Notes: generated from the letters alone by a model not told the origin. A DNA stretch of 64,000 bases from Bacillus sp. EB106-08-02-XG196 (GCF_013396335.1 NZ_JABWSY010000020.1:1-64000); one strand, 5' to 3'; counted from the stretch's first letter, positions 1 to 9,371 are shown. Numbers and translations are program-made.

Positions 1-78
1 ATTATATCAAATTAACGCGGTGAATCATTAAAGTTTATGAAAAAATAAAAGGCTGTCGAGAGTTTCTCGACAGCCTGT

Positions 79-107
79 GAAGCGTTATTATAACGCTTCT
101 TTTTTCT
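79..107 (+). terminator. Intrinsic terminator of an upstream gene
   Basis: The hairpin GAAGCGTTA/TAACGCTTC at 79-99 is followed by a T-rich run to 107. It probably ends transcription entering from left of the window. A second hairpin at 50-76 (GGCTGTCGAG/CTCGACAGCC) has an A-run on its left and would act as a minus-strand terminator. The rest of 1-374 holds no gene that I can see, only the leader of the RND gene. Confidence 0.7.
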
Positions 108-374
108 TTACTTGGAGGGAATACACAGTTAGGAGTAATGCGTAAGACTTAAGACGTAGAAAAAAATCAGTCTCCTCAAAGCAAAGCAAATATGGGATAT
201 TTAGGTAGGAATTTTGAAGATTTTAAAAAGGCGGTGTTGATCAAATTCATTTCAATTTTATTAAGAGTTTGTTAATCTCTTGCTACTTTATGGTAAATAT
301 TAGCTAAGCATTTCAGAATTTGTGTTAGGATTCAACTTGGAACTTTATATCTATGTTAAAGGAGAGATGTACCT

Positions 375-3300
375 ATGTCAGTTTTCACAAAATGGGCTTT
401 TCGGAACAAAGCCGCCGTCTCATTGATGACGATATTAGTATTAATTATCGGGGTCGTTAGTTATTTTAGATTACCGATGGAGTTCTTGCCTTCTGCAGAC
501 AATCCGCAGGTAACCATTATCACAATGGGCCAAGGAACCGATTCAAAAACAATGGAAAGTGATGTCACTTCTCCAATTGAACGGGCTGTTACCGGTATTA
601 AAGGAAAAAATTCTATTTATTCCACAACGGGAGACGGTTTTTCAAAAGTAGATTTATTTTTTGAAGCAGGCTCCGACATGAAACAGGCAAAATTAGATGT
701 TCAAGATGCTTTATCAAATGTGGCATTACCAGCTTACATATCAAAGCCAATTATTTCGCAGCTAAATACCTCCATGATTCCTATCTCCAACATCGCTGTA
801 ACCTTTAAAGATGGCCTCACGACCGAAAACCTGGAATTAGTAAAAGAAAAAATGGAACCGATGTACAAAGATATTGACGGTGTTGCCCAAGTTCAAATCT
901 ATGGTTTGGTTGATCCCGTTATCTCCGTAAAGATTGACAATCAAAAGTTAGCACAACACCAGATATCCCTTCAGAGTGTGCTGGGAATTCTTCAAGGGCA
1001 AAACACCGCGCTTGCAATCGGTGAAAAGAATATTGACGGAAAAACAAGCAATATTAAGGTGATTGGCGACCTATCAAGTCTCGAAAAACTAAAAAACCTG
1101 CCAGTTGCACCAAATGTAAACCTCGGGGATATCTCATCGATTGAGGAAGCAAATCAGTCCAATTTTCTTAACCGTTTTGACGGCAGCGAAGCATTAAGCA
1201 TCAGTATTACGAAGGACAGCCATTCAAATGCTGTGACCATTAGTAAAGAAATCGAAAAAGTAACAAAGGAAATTAACAAAAAATACGATACACAAGAATC
1301 TACGATTTATGTCGCCTCAGCTGATATGGTTGAAACATCGGTGCAAACGATGATGAAAGAAGTTCTTCTTGGTGCGTTATTTGCAACGATTGTCATTATG
1401 ATCTTTTTACGTAATATCCGAACAACGTTTATTACGATTGTTTCCATTCCGCTCTCACTTTGTTTTACCTTGTTCTTACTCGATCGTTCCGGGGTAACGT
1501 TAAACATTTTAACTCTCGGTGGTGTTGCCGTTGCCGTTGGGCGACTTGTTGACGACAGCATCGTTGTCATTGAAAATATTTACCGAAAAATGCAAACAGA
1601 GAAATTCTCGGTTCAAATGGTGATTGATGCCACGAAACAAGTTGGTGTTGCGATTACAGCCTCCACGCTAACAACTGTCGCGGTCTTCCTGCCAATGAGT
1701 TTATTAAACGGCGGGCTTCAGGAATTCCTTTTACCATTTGCCTTAACGGTTACCTATTCCCTACTGGCCTCCCTTTTGGTTGCCTTAACATTGGTACCGT
1801 TAATGAGTGCTGGTTTATTGAAAAACACGAAACTACCGGAACATAAACCTTCCGTACGTTTTCCAAAAGCCGTTCAATGGTCTTTAAATCATAAATGGAT
1901 CATATTTACCATTTCAATCCTTTTATTTGCCGGATCGATTGGAGCTTATTTTGTTGTACCGAAGGGTGCCGTTGACAATTCTTCTGCCGACTTTATCACA
2001 GCCACCTTGAAATACCCGAATGAAACGCCTTTTGAAACGGTAAAAGAAAAGGCAATTGAACTTGAAAACTCGATAACTGACATGGATGAGGTTGAATATG
2101 TTTTTAACCAAGTCGGTTCTTCAGCCGATTCTGCTCAATTTGGACAAATCGGTTCAGCTACCGAAGCGGTAATCAGTATACTATTAAAAGATAAAGACGA
2201 TACGGATAAGGTTTTAAAAGAAATAGAAAAGAAAAAGGACGACTATAATGACGCTGTATTAGAAGTCGCCACGGCTTCTTTCATGATGGGTGGAGCTGGC
2301 ACCTCGATTACCATCGATGTGATTGGTGAGGATATCGATCAACTGGAAACAACAGCAAACAATATTAAAGAAACCATTTCTGATATTGACGGTGTTGAAA
2401 AAGTAACAACAAATCAAGACGAAAAGAAAACTGTCTACTCTCTAGTTGTTGATCCCGCAAAAGGCAACACACAGCAGATTGCCCAGCAGCTTGGTGTCAT
2501 GTTAAATCAAACACCACTTGGAACAATTACGGTAAATGAAAAACAAACAACCGTTGTTCTTGAGCCTTTACAAAATACGGAAACAGAAGACGACTTGAAA
2601 AATATATCGATAATGACCGAAAGTGGAATGGTACCCGTTTCTGAGGTTGCAAGCTTAAAAGTGGCTGAGAGTTCAACCAGCCAATTCCATAAAGACGGAG
2701 AAACCTACCTTCGTGTCATAGCAACCGTCGATCCTGCTAAACTCTCTGATATTTCGACCAAGATAAACCTCGAACTATTCGGTGACCAAAAAGACAATAA
2801 AGGAATGGACCTTCCCGAAGACGTAGAAGTTCTTGTTGGAGGTGCAAGTGCCCAGCAAATGGAGGATTTTACCGATCTTTTCTTAACAATGCTTGTTTCC
2901 ATCGGAATTGTGTTCTTGATTATGGTCATTACGTTTAAGTCAATCAAAGCACCAATCGCGATATTAACCTCCCTGCCGCTTGCGGCCATCGGTGCGATTT
3001 TAGGAATCTTAATCAGCCGGATTTCCGTTGATATCACCGCTCTGCTTGGAGCGCTTATGCTGATTGGAATTGTCGTAACCAATGCGATTGTTCTGATTGA
3101 CCGTGTCAGACAAAATGAAGAAAAAATGACGATTCGCGAAGCAATAATTGAAGCGACAGCTACCAGAATGAGGCCGATTATGATGACAGCCATCGCAACG
3201 ATCTGTGCGATGATTCCACTCTTGTTTAAAGCGTCTCAGAGCGGAAGCTTGGTTTCGCAAAGCTTGGCTGTAGTCGTGATTGGCGGTCTTGCTCTCGCTA

Positions 3301-3407
3301 CCCTCTTAACCTTGATCGTCATCCCATGTGTCTATGAATTATTGTATTTTAGAAAATCAAAGAAACAAAGAATAGTGGGATCAACAGATCAATCGATTCA
3401 AATGTAA
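375..3407 (+). CDS. RND-family efflux transporter (SwrC/AcrB-like)
   Basis: This 1010-residue protein is a proton-driven RND exporter of the AcrB/HAE1 type in the cytoplasmic membrane. A first transmembrane helix near residues 12-30 is followed by a large extracytoplasmic domain, a helix cluster at about 330-480, a second large loop and a final cluster at about 855-1000, the usual 12-helix duplicated layout. Helix motifs include GRLVDDSIVVIENIYR near 395 and IGIVVTNAIVLIDRVRQNEE near 900. Length and Gram-positive setting resemble B. subtilis SwrC (YerP), linked to surfactin self-resistance and swarming. AAAGGAGAG lies 9 nt before the ATG. No membrane-fusion protein gene is adjacent. The substrate is unknown; export of toxic aromatics is possible but unsupported. 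Confidence 0.93.
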   Translation: MSVFTKWAFRNKAAVSLMTILVLIIGVVSYFRLPMEFLPSADNPQVTIITMGQGTDSKTMESDVTSPIERAVTGIKGKNSIYSTTGDGFSKVDLFFEAGSDMKQAKLDVQDALSNVALPAYISKPIISQLNTSMIPISNIAVTFKDGLTTENLELVKEKMEPMYKDIDGVAQVQIYGLVDPVISVKIDNQKLAQHQISLQSVLGILQGQNTALAIGEKNIDGKTSNIKVIGDLSSLEKLKNLPVAPNVNLGDISSIEEANQSNFLNRFDGSEALSISITKDSHSNAVTISKEIEKVTKEINKKYDTQESTIYVASADMVETSVQTMMKEVLLGALFATIVIMIFLRNIRTTFITIVSIPLSLCFTLFLLDRSGVTLNILTLGGVAVAVGRLVDDSIVVIENIYRKMQTEKFSVQMVIDATKQVGVAITASTLTTVAVFLPMSLLNGGLQEFLLPFALTVTYSLLASLLVALTLVPLMSAGLLKNTKLPEHKPSVRFPKAVQWSLNHKWIIFTISILLFAGSIGAYFVVPKGAVDNSSADFITATLKYPNETPFETVKEKAIELENSITDMDEVEYVFNQVGSSADSAQFGQIGSATEAVISILLKDKDDTDKVLKEIEKKKDDYNDAVLEVATASFMMGGAGTSITIDVIGEDIDQLETTANNIKETISDIDGVEKVTTNQDEKKTVYSLVVDPAKGNTQQIAQQLGVMLNQTPLGTITVNEKQTTVVLEPLQNTETEDDLKNISIMTESGMVPVSEVASLKVAESSTSQFHKDGETYLRVIATVDPAKLSDISTKINLELFGDQKDNKGMDLPEDVEVLVGGASAQQMEDFTDLFLTMLVSIGIVFLIMVITFKSIKAPIAILTSLPLAAIGAILGILISRISVDITALLGALMLIGIVVTNAIVLIDRVRQNEEKMTIREAIIEATATRMRPIMMTAIATICAMIPLLFKASQSGSLVSQSLAVVVIGGLALATLLTLIVIPCVYELLYFRKSKKQRIVGSTDQSIQM

Positions 3408-3428
3408 AATATAGTTTACACTACATTA

Positions 3429-3474
3429 GCCGAAAACCTGCAAAAGATAAACTTGCAGGTTTTCGGCTTTTTTT
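3429..3474 (+). terminator. Intrinsic terminator after the RND gene
   Basis: A 15-bp perfect stem (GCCGAAAACCTGCAA with its complement, 3429-3467) and a following T-run form a strong terminator 22 nt after the RND stop. The remaining stretch to 3660 shows no gene. Confidence 0.9.
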
Positions 3475-3661
3475 ATAGCCAATATGGGAGTTTTAGTAAA
3501 AAATACTGGTCTACTAAAAATGGCTCTGTTAAAACTGAATGTTGATTGCACTGTGTTTAGAAAATAAGCGGAGAATTTCCGTTTAAATTGGAAAATAGCC
3601 ATTTTACCTTATTCTCAACCCTGCACGAAAATCAACAAGGAATAATAATAGAGCCAAAATA

Positions 3662-3684
3662 GAAGCAGGAGAATCCTCTGCTTC
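3662..3684 (-). terminator. Terminator of the IclR regulator gene
   Basis: GAAGCAG/CTGCTTC stem directly after the regulator stop codon, followed on the minus strand by a T-rich stretch. Confidence 0.6.
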
Positions 3685-4467
3685 CTAGCCTAACATGCTA
3701 ACAAGCGTGTTGATCTCTTCTGCGCCATCTTTTAAAAGCGGCAGAAAGAGGTCATTAATTTTTTCTTCTGTGGTTCTTTTAGAGTTCGTTGAAATGTTGA
3801 TGGCAGCGACCGTTTCACCTTTTTTATTAAAAATAGGGAGAGCAATCGACCTTAAACCCACTTCTAATTCATCGTTCCCTTCGGCATAGCCCTTTTTACG
3901 GCATGCTTGCAGACAAGTTTCGAGTAGACCAAACTCAGTAATCGTATGCTCTGTATAAGCTTCTATTGATGCTTGCTCCCAAATCGCTTTTCGCTCCTCC
4001 AACGGAAGCCAAGCAACAAGGGCTTTCCCCAAGGATGTCGCATAATAGGGCAGCCTCGACCCTACCCTTAAATTGGTTCCGATTATTCTTTTCGCAGCAT
4101 TCACCCTTACTACATAAACAATTTCAGAACCATCCAATACGGCAAGATTGGTCGATTCCTTGATGGCTGTGGAGATTCTTTCAAGAATTGGATGGGCTAT
4201 ATCAGGCAAATTAAGTGATTCTAGATAATGTGCAGCGAGATTCAATACTTTAGGGTTTAGTTTGAACTTATTGTCCTCTGTTACGGTTAGATAACCCATA
4301 TCGGCTAGAGTAAGTGCAAACCTTCTAACCGTTGCCTTATTTATTCCTGTTTTTCTTTCTAAATCACCCAAAGACATCAAGTTGGAATTGGAGTCAAATG
4401 CCGTTAAAACGGCAAGCCCTTTTGCAACTGAATGGACGAAATAATTGGCCTCTGTTTTCTCGTACAA
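3685..4467 (-). CDS. IclR-family regulator (PcaR/PobR-like) of the 3-oxoadipate genes
   Basis: An IclR-type regulator of about 260 residues. The N-terminal winged helix-turn-helix includes LGDLERKTGINKATVRR, and the C-terminal IclR effector domain holds the usual SLGKALVAWLP and GLRSIALPIFNKKGE stretches. I place the start at the TTG at 4467, because AAGGAG lies about 9 nt upstream; the in-frame ATG at 4518 has no good ribosome site. The gene is divergent from pcaIJF across a 191-bp region with a promoter and a perfect inverted repeat, so it very probably controls them. The closest known family members, PcaR/PcaU/PobR, respond to 3-oxoadipate, protocatechuate or 4-hydroxybenzoate; the effector here cannot be read from sequence. 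Confidence 0.88.
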   Translation of the reverse strand: MYEKTEANYFVHSVAKGLAVLTAFDSNSNLMSLGDLERKTGINKATVRRFALTLADMGYLTVTEDNKFKLNPKVLNLAAHYLESLNLPDIAHPILERISTAIKESTNLAVLDGSEIVYVVRVNAAKRIIGTNLRVGSRLPYYATSLGKALVAWLPLEERKAIWEQASIEAYTEHTITEFGLLETCLQACRKKGYAEGNDELEVGLRSIALPIFNKKGETVAAINISTNSKRTTEEKINDLFLPLLKDGAEEINTLVSMLG

Positions 4468-4523
4468 CTTTTCCACTCTCCTTTTTCCTATTAAACAATA
4501 ACGCATTACATCAGACAATCTTA

Positions 4524-4552
4524 TTGCCTATTTTCAGAAAATTCATTATAAT
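4524..4552 (+). promoter_or_regulatory. Sigma-A promoter of pcaIJF
   Basis: TTGCCT (4524-4529), a 17-bp spacer and a perfect TATAAT (4547-4552) point to a start of transcription near 4560, about 100 nt before pcaI. Confidence 0.7.
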
Positions 4553-4561
4553 AAAGGTATA

Positions 4562-4595
4562 TTACACTATTCGTATTTGTGTACGAATAGTGTAA
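4562..4595. promoter_or_regulatory. Perfect inverted-repeat operator, candidate IclR site
   Basis: TTACACTATTCGTA (4562-4575) and its exact reverse complement (4582-4595) are separated by 6 bp. The site begins just downstream of the predicted pcaI transcription start, so bound regulator would block initiation or clearance. It is also about 95 bp upstream of the regulator start, allowing autoregulation. Confidence 0.72.
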
Positions 4596-4658
4596 CAGAT
4601 AAACATACAAAACTCAACCATCACAAAAACATAACAATGATTATAAAGGAGGATAAAA

Positions 4659-5324
4659 ATGAATAAGATTGTAACAATTCAGGATGCAATCTCGAATATT
4701 AAGGATGGCCATACCGTCGCCGTCGGCGGATTTGGTCTTGTTGGCTGTCCGTTGAAATTAGTCGATGCACTTGGTGACCTTCCTGTATATGGTTTAACTT
4801 TGATTAGTAATAATCTTGGAGAGCCTGGTGGAAAAGGCCTTGGCAGGATATTGCTGCAAGACAAAATCACCAAAGCGATCGGTTCTTTCTTTACTAGCAA
4901 TATAGATGCCGTACGTTATGTCAATGAAGGCAAACTGGAAGTGGAGCTTGTTCCTCAAGGGACACTTGCTGAACGACTCCGTGCTGGTGGTGCAGGTATT
5001 GGTGGATTCTATACAAAAACATCGGCTGGCACACTCCTAGCTGAAAATAAAGAATCACGCATGATGAATGGCGAAGAGTATGTTCTTGAACTTCCACTTT
5101 GCCCAGATGTTGCCCTTATTAAGGCAAAGAAAGCAGACCGCTATGGCAACCTTGTTTTTTCAAAAACTGCCCGTAATTTCAATCCGGATATGGCAAAGGC
5201 TGCGAGAATCACGATTGTTGAAGCTGAGGAAATTGTCGAAATTGGAGATCTAAATCCAGAGGAAATTGTCGTCCCTCATTTATTTGTCAACTATATTGTG
5301 AAGGGAGAAAACTCGAATGAATAG
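4659..5324 (+). CDS. pcaI: 3-oxoacid (3-oxoadipate) CoA-transferase subunit A
   Basis: Subunit A (221 residues) of a heterodimeric family I CoA-transferase that moves CoA from succinyl-CoA to 3-oxoadipate in the cytosol. The N-terminal glycine-rich CoA-binding segment VAVGGFGLVGCP and the GGAGIGGFYTKTSAGT segment are typical of PcaI/ScoA. AAAGGAGG lies 7 nt before the ATG. It overlaps pcaJ by 8 nt. ScoA, acting on acetoacetate, is a near-identical family, but the neighbouring thiolase, the PcaR-like regulator and the facing maleylacetate reductase favour 3-oxoadipate as substrate. Confidence 0.88.
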   Translation: MNKIVTIQDAISNIKDGHTVAVGGFGLVGCPLKLVDALGDLPVYGLTLISNNLGEPGGKGLGRILLQDKITKAIGSFFTSNIDAVRYVNEGKLEVELVPQGTLAERLRAGGAGIGGFYTKTSAGTLLAENKESRMMNGEEYVLELPLCPDVALIKAKKADRYGNLVFSKTARNFNPDMAKAARITIVEAEEIVEIGDLNPEEIVVPHLFVNYIVKGENSNE

Positions 5325-5970
5325 TAAACAAAAAATGGCGATTCGAGCGGCCAAGGAAATCAGCAATGGCAATATTGTCAATTTAGGAATTGGGATCCCT
5401 ACCCTCGTCGCTGATTTTTTACCAAAGGAAAAGAATGTCTACTTGCATACGGAAAATGGGCTGCTTGGAGTAGGTCCTACCCCGTCGAAAGAAGAGCTTG
5501 ATCCGGAAATCATTAATGCTGGTAAATTACCCGTGACAGCGCAAATAGGTGCCTCCTACTTTTCCTCCTCCGAGTCATTTGCAATGATCCGTGGCGGCCA
5601 TGTGGATGTCGCCATCCTCGGTGCTTTACAGGTTGCCGAAAATGGGGATATCGCCAATTGGGCTGTTCCTGGGAAAGATATTCTTGGCGTCGGCGGAGCG
5701 ATGGATCTAGTTGCAGGGGCAAAAAAAGTGATTGTGACGACCCAGCATTGTGCGAAAAACGGTGAACCAAAAATTCTTCAAAGATGTACGTATCCCATTA
5801 CAGCCAAAAACGTAGTTAGACTTTTAATTACTGAACTTGCTGTGTTTCGCTTTGAGAATGGAAAAATGATCTTAGAGGAAATATCAGAAGAAATCACGGA
5901 ACAAGAACTAAAAGAAATCACACCTGCAGAATATATTGTTTCAGCGAATCTATCAAAATATCATGTTTAG
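5317..5970 (+). CDS. pcaJ: 3-oxoacid (3-oxoadipate) CoA-transferase subunit B
   Basis: Subunit B (217 residues) carries the catalytic glutamate in the family motif HTENGLLG (Glu46), which forms the glutamyl-CoA thioester intermediate. The stretches LGIGIPTLVADFLP and RGGHVDVAILGALQV are standard for PcaJ/ScoB. Its start overlaps the end of pcaI and has AAGGGAGA upstream, which suggests translational coupling for one-to-one subunit supply. The stop is 14 nt before the thiolase start. Confidence 0.88.
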   Translation: MNSKQKMAIRAAKEISNGNIVNLGIGIPTLVADFLPKEKNVYLHTENGLLGVGPTPSKEELDPEIINAGKLPVTAQIGASYFSSSESFAMIRGGHVDVAILGALQVAENGDIANWAVPGKDILGVGGAMDLVAGAKKVIVTTQHCAKNGEPKILQRCTYPITAKNVVRLLITELAVFRFENGKMILEEISEEITEQELKEITPAEYIVSANLSKYHV

Positions 5971-5984
5971 CAGAAAGGAGAATT

Positions 5985-7169
5985 ATGATGGCTAATGAAT
6001 ATGTAGTGGTTGAAGCGAAACGAACAGCTGTTGGAAAAATTGGAGGAAGCTTAAAATCCGTGAATTCAGGGGATTTGGCGGCGGCAGTCATCAAGGATGT
6101 ACTTGCTGTTACTGGTCTCGGTGCGGATTCTGTCAATGAAGTGATATTGGGAGAAGTGAGACAATCAACCGAATCATCCAATGTGGCTCGTGTGGCTAGT
6201 CTTCGTGCCGGTATCCCTATTTCAGCGAGTGCACAAACGGTAAACCGCCTTTGTGCTTCTGGGATTCAAGCCGTTGTTTCTGGAGTTCAGCATCTTGCCT
6301 TCCACCCAGATGAGGTGGTGATTGCCGGGGGTACGGAAAACATGAGCAGGGCGCCAATCTATCTTCGCAATGCCCGATATGGCGAAGGAAACCCCTATAC
6401 CGTTGACTCTAATCTTGAGAACGGCCAGCAGCCGATTGATCTGTACGGAAAAGATTTGGGAATGGGTGTTACAGCTGAAAACGTTGCAGAAAAGTATGGA
6501 ATTAACCGTGAGGACCAGGATAGCTTTGCACTAGAAAGCCAGAAGCGGGCAAAACAAGCGTGGGATAATGGGAAATTCGACTCCCAGATTGTCCCGATTG
6601 AAGTGAAAACCAAAAGGGAAACGTTCCAATTTGCGAAAGACGAACATATGCGGGAAACCACTTTAGAACAACTTGCCGGTTTAAAACCTGTATTCAAGAA
6701 AGATGGAACAGTCACCGCGGGGAATGCCTGCGGTCGGAACGATGGCGCGAGTGCTCTCCTATTAATGACAAAAGAAAAGGCCCATTCACTTGGCTTGAAA
6801 CCACTTGCAATTGTGAAAAATTGGGCCGTTGCTGGTGTAGACCCACGGTATATGGGCATAGGTCCCGTTCCAGCTGTCAACAAGTTATTGGAGAAAACGG
6901 GTCTAGGTCTAAAGGATATTGGTCTTTTTGAATTAAACGAAGCGTTTGCTTCGCAATCACTGGCAGTGATTCGGGAACTTCATTTGGATATTGAAAAAGT
7001 TAATGTAAATGGTGGCGCGATTGCACTCGGACATCCACTTGGGGCAACTGGTGCCGTCATCATAACGAAGCTTATCCATGAAATGATCCATCGCCAAACC
7101 CAATTTGGAATAGCAACCCTTTGTATTGGCGGCGGTCAGGGAATGGCGATTTTATTGGAATCCCTTTAG
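5985..7169 (+). CDS. pcaF: Thiolase, probably 3-oxoadipyl-CoA thiolase
   Basis: A 394-residue type II thiolase. It has the nucleophilic cysteine in VNRLCASGIQAV (Cys90), the histidine in GGAIALGHPLGATGA and the second cysteine in LCIGGGQGMA. In this context it should split 3-oxoadipyl-CoA into succinyl-CoA and acetyl-CoA, the last step of the 3-oxoadipate pathway. AAAGGAG stands before two adjacent ATG codons; either may start. An acetoacetyl-CoA thiolase would look alike, so the exact substrate rests on the operon. A GC-rich hairpin lies after the stop. Confidence 0.87.
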   Translation: MMANEYVVVEAKRTAVGKIGGSLKSVNSGDLAAAVIKDVLAVTGLGADSVNEVILGEVRQSTESSNVARVASLRAGIPISASAQTVNRLCASGIQAVVSGVQHLAFHPDEVVIAGGTENMSRAPIYLRNARYGEGNPYTVDSNLENGQQPIDLYGKDLGMGVTAENVAEKYGINREDQDSFALESQKRAKQAWDNGKFDSQIVPIEVKTKRETFQFAKDEHMRETTLEQLAGLKPVFKKDGTVTAGNACGRNDGASALLLMTKEKAHSLGLKPLAIVKNWAVAGVDPRYMGIGPVPAVNKLLEKTGLGLKDIGLFELNEAFASQSLAVIRELHLDIEKVNVNGGAIALGHPLGATGAVIITKLIHEMIHRQTQFGIATLCIGGGQGMAILLESL

Positions 7170-7209
7170 ATGATGTTAAGGAATTTTCGTTTTTAGTAAT
7201 CTGTACACG

Positions 7210-7255
7210 AAGGGGCGGATCAAAGTTAAATTCTAACTTTGATCCGCCCCTTTAA
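7210..7255. terminator. Bidirectional hairpin between convergent pcaF and maleylacetate reductase genes
   Basis: A 19-bp perfect stem (AAGGGGCGGATCAAAGTTA and its complement, loop 5 nt) sits between the two converging units. The T-run is short, but the stem is very stable. It separates the pcaIJF unit from the minus-strand catabolic cluster. Confidence 0.65.
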
Positions 7256-7333
7256 GGTATGAACCCTTGATTTAATTACATTTTTACCTACAAAAATGAA
7301 CTGAAATTACTAATCTCATCTATTTTAAAACTC

Positions 7334-8425
7334 TTACTTCACCGTCATCTGTTCAGACACAGGTCGCTTTCCGTGGAAAGCAGATTCAAGCAGGTTACGT
7401 ATTGATTCCCTGTTTATTGGACGCGGATTGTAATATGGATTTTTCGTTGCTAACTCGGCTGCTCTATCTAAATCACCTTCATTCAGCCCGATACGCTTTA
7501 ATGAAACGGGCACACCTAATGATTGAATCAGATCGAATAAAGAACCTGCTACATCCTGTGGATCAGACCCAATTGCTCGTGATATTGCTTGAATCGCTTC
7601 TGGTGCATGATCAGCATTATAAGCAATGACATAAGGCAGAACCACCGTATGTGTCTCCGCATGTGGAAGATTAAACGTTCCCCCAATTGTATGACAAAGC
7701 TTATGATGCAGCGCCATCCCAACAGTTCCTAGTACGGTGCCACCTAACCATGTTCCATAAAGTGCATCAGATCTGGCCTCCATATCGAGCGGGTTTTCAA
7801 TGATTTTAGGCAAACTCTTTCTTAACGCTCGGATGCCATCCTCAGCCATAAGCGAAGTTATTGGATTGGCACTCTCAGAGTATAACGCTTCTACACAGTG
7901 GGCAATCGCATTGACACCGCTTGTCACAGACAGTGCTGCAGGCAAGCTAGTGGTAAGAGCTGGATCATAAAGCACAGTCTTTGGCTTAACAATCAGATTT
8001 TTCCCGGTTTTCTTCACACCTTTTTCCGTAATCCCCCAAATCGGAGTCATTTCTGATCCGGCATAAGTAGTTGGAATGGCTATGATCGGAAGTTGAGTTT
8101 CAAGTACATTTGCCTTCGCTAATCCCATGGACGACCCTCCACCAACAGCAATCAGTCCATCAATTTTATTCTCGTTAACATAGTCCACTGACGCTGTAAC
8201 ACTTTCGATTGGAACATGTTGAACGGCTTTTGCATACACCCCATGACTGAGTTCGCCTAGATTTCCGGCTAATTCTCTCCCAATTGACACTTCATGTTCA
8301 CCAGGGGTAGAGATAATAAGAACATTTTTCAGCCCTAAATTTTCTACTTCTTCGCGAATATTTTCAATTACCCCTTCCCCAAACACAACCCGAGTAGGTA
8401 ATGACTCATATAAGAAACTTTTCAT
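7334..8425 (-). CDS. Maleylacetate reductase (iron-containing alcohol dehydrogenase family)
   Basis: A 363-residue NAD(P)H-dependent enzyme expected to reduce maleylacetate to 3-oxoadipate. Family features are the N-terminal nucleotide-binding domain with DGLIAVGGGSSMGLAK, the segment AIPTTYAGSEMTPIWGIT and the histidine-rich GMALHHKLCHTIGGTFNLPHAETHT, which aligns with TftE/MacA/ClcE-type reductases. It bridges the intradiol dioxygenase of this cluster and the CoA-transferase/thiolase opposite. GGGAGG precedes the ATG. A terminator-like hairpin separates it from the amidotransferase gene, so it may have its own promoter or depend on read-through. Confidence 0.9.
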   Translation of the reverse strand: MKSFLYESLPTRVVFGEGVIENIREEVENLGLKNVLIISTPGEHEVSIGRELAGNLGELSHGVYAKAVQHVPIESVTASVDYVNENKIDGLIAVGGGSSMGLAKANVLETQLPIIAIPTTYAGSEMTPIWGITEKGVKKTGKNLIVKPKTVLYDPALTTSLPAALSVTSGVNAIAHCVEALYSESANPITSLMAEDGIRALRKSLPKIIENPLDMEARSDALYGTWLGGTVLGTVGMALHHKLCHTIGGTFNLPHAETHTVVLPYVIAYNADHAPEAIQAISRAIGSDPQDVAGSLFDLIQSLGVPVSLKRIGLNEGDLDRAAELATKNPYYNPRPINRESIRNLLESAFHGKRPVSEQMTVK

Positions 8426-8473
8426 TGTTGTATCCTCCCTAAAACTATCATTTATTAATAATAAGAAAAATAA

Positions 8474-8505
8474 GAAGCGAACAACTTATTTAGGTTATTC
8501 GCTTC
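8474..8505 (-). terminator. Terminator or attenuator between the amidotransferase and maleylacetate reductase genes
   Basis: A GAAGCGAA/TTCGCTTC hairpin is followed on the minus strand by a T-rich run (TTATTTTTCTTATT). It lies 59 nt after the amidotransferase stop and may lower expression of the reductase relative to the upstream genes. Confidence 0.6.
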
Positions 8506-8563
8506 TATTAATAAGATAAACATCACTCTTCTTTTGGTATGAATCGGATTCTATACGATGCAT

Positions 8564-9322
8564 CTATGAGGGAACGGCGGTACATTTCCCTGCCATTAGA
8601 TCTGTCACTCTTTGAATAAAGAAATCAAATACCTTCTGTCCTAAGTGACCAAGCAATTCAGGATGCCATTGGATTCCAAAGGCCAACCATTCGGTATCAG
8701 ATTGTGCCGCTTCAATCATTCCATCCGAACTCCAGCCAATCGCTTTGAATCCTTTCCCCACTGTTGCAACACATTGGTGATGAAGTGAATTCACCATTAG
8801 TTTATCCGTTCGATAGATTTCATCTAATAGACTTCCTCTTTCTAAGACAACCGGATGCTCTAAGTGGGTATGAGGTGGTTCTTTTCCCATTCGCGGATGA
8901 TTCGGATACCTATCATAAATGTCCTGCATCAATTTACCGCCAAATGAGACCTGTAAGATCTGGTGACCTCTGCAAACTCCCAATATCGGAATATACCTTT
9001 TGGCAGCCTCGCGAATGAGTTCAATTTCAAATTGATCCGCAATATTTTGAATCCCCAATGATTGTCCAGTGTTTTCCTCTCCATAAAAAACAGGATTTAC
9101 ATCTCCTCCTCCTGTCACAATTATGCCATCTACAAAATCCAAATATTGGACCAGGTCGGTGATTGGAGCGTGAGGCAAAAGGACAGGTACTCCCCCCGCC
9201 TCAGTTACAGCTCGGTGATATTGCACATGCAAGGTATAAAGGTCATTTTCCCCTGTAAAATTTGGTATCTCACGTCTCCAAGTCGTAATCCCAATTACAG
9301 GTTTTTTAAAAGTCTTTGGCAT
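8564..9322 (-). CDS. Class I glutamine-amidotransferase-like gamma-glutamyl hydrolase (PuuD/AtdA2/TdnT-like)
   Basis: A 252-residue peptidase C26 family protein. The nucleophile elbow is GVCRGHQ (Cys117) and the rest of the triad is in FGIQWHPE (His220, Glu222). PuuD hydrolyses gamma-glutamyl-GABA. In Gram-negative aniline clusters the equivalent AtdA2/TdnT handles the gamma-glutamylanilide made by the glutamine-synthetase-like partner. Here it sits two genes after such a synthetase, so a gamma-glutamyl-arylamide is the likely substrate and release or detoxification the likely role. GGGAG lies before the ATG. Hydrolysis of gamma-glutamyl polyamines is the alternative, but no polyamine genes are near. 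Confidence 0.82.
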   Translation of the reverse strand: MPKTFKKPVIGITTWRREIPNFTGENDLYTLHVQYHRAVTEAGGVPVLLPHAPITDLVQYLDFVDGIIVTGGGDVNPVFYGEENTGQSLGIQNIADQFEIELIREAAKRYIPILGVCRGHQILQVSFGGKLMQDIYDRYPNHPRMGKEPPHTHLEHPVVLERGSLLDEIYRTDKLMVNSLHHQCVATVGKGFKAIGWSSDGMIEAAQSDTEWLAFGIQWHPELLGHLGQKVFDFFIQRVTDLMAGKCTAVPS

Positions 9323-9371
9323 GACATATTTCTCCCATCATTTCAATATTAGGAGGTTAAAGCTACTTATC

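Noticed and set aside
2705..3193. 162-codon open frame on the minus strand inside the RND gene
   Set aside because: Shadow frame opposite strongly conserved RND coding sequence; no family resemblance and no ribosome site.
6395..6883. 162-codon minus-strand frame inside the thiolase gene
   Set aside because: Lies opposite intact thiolase motifs and does not resemble a protein family.
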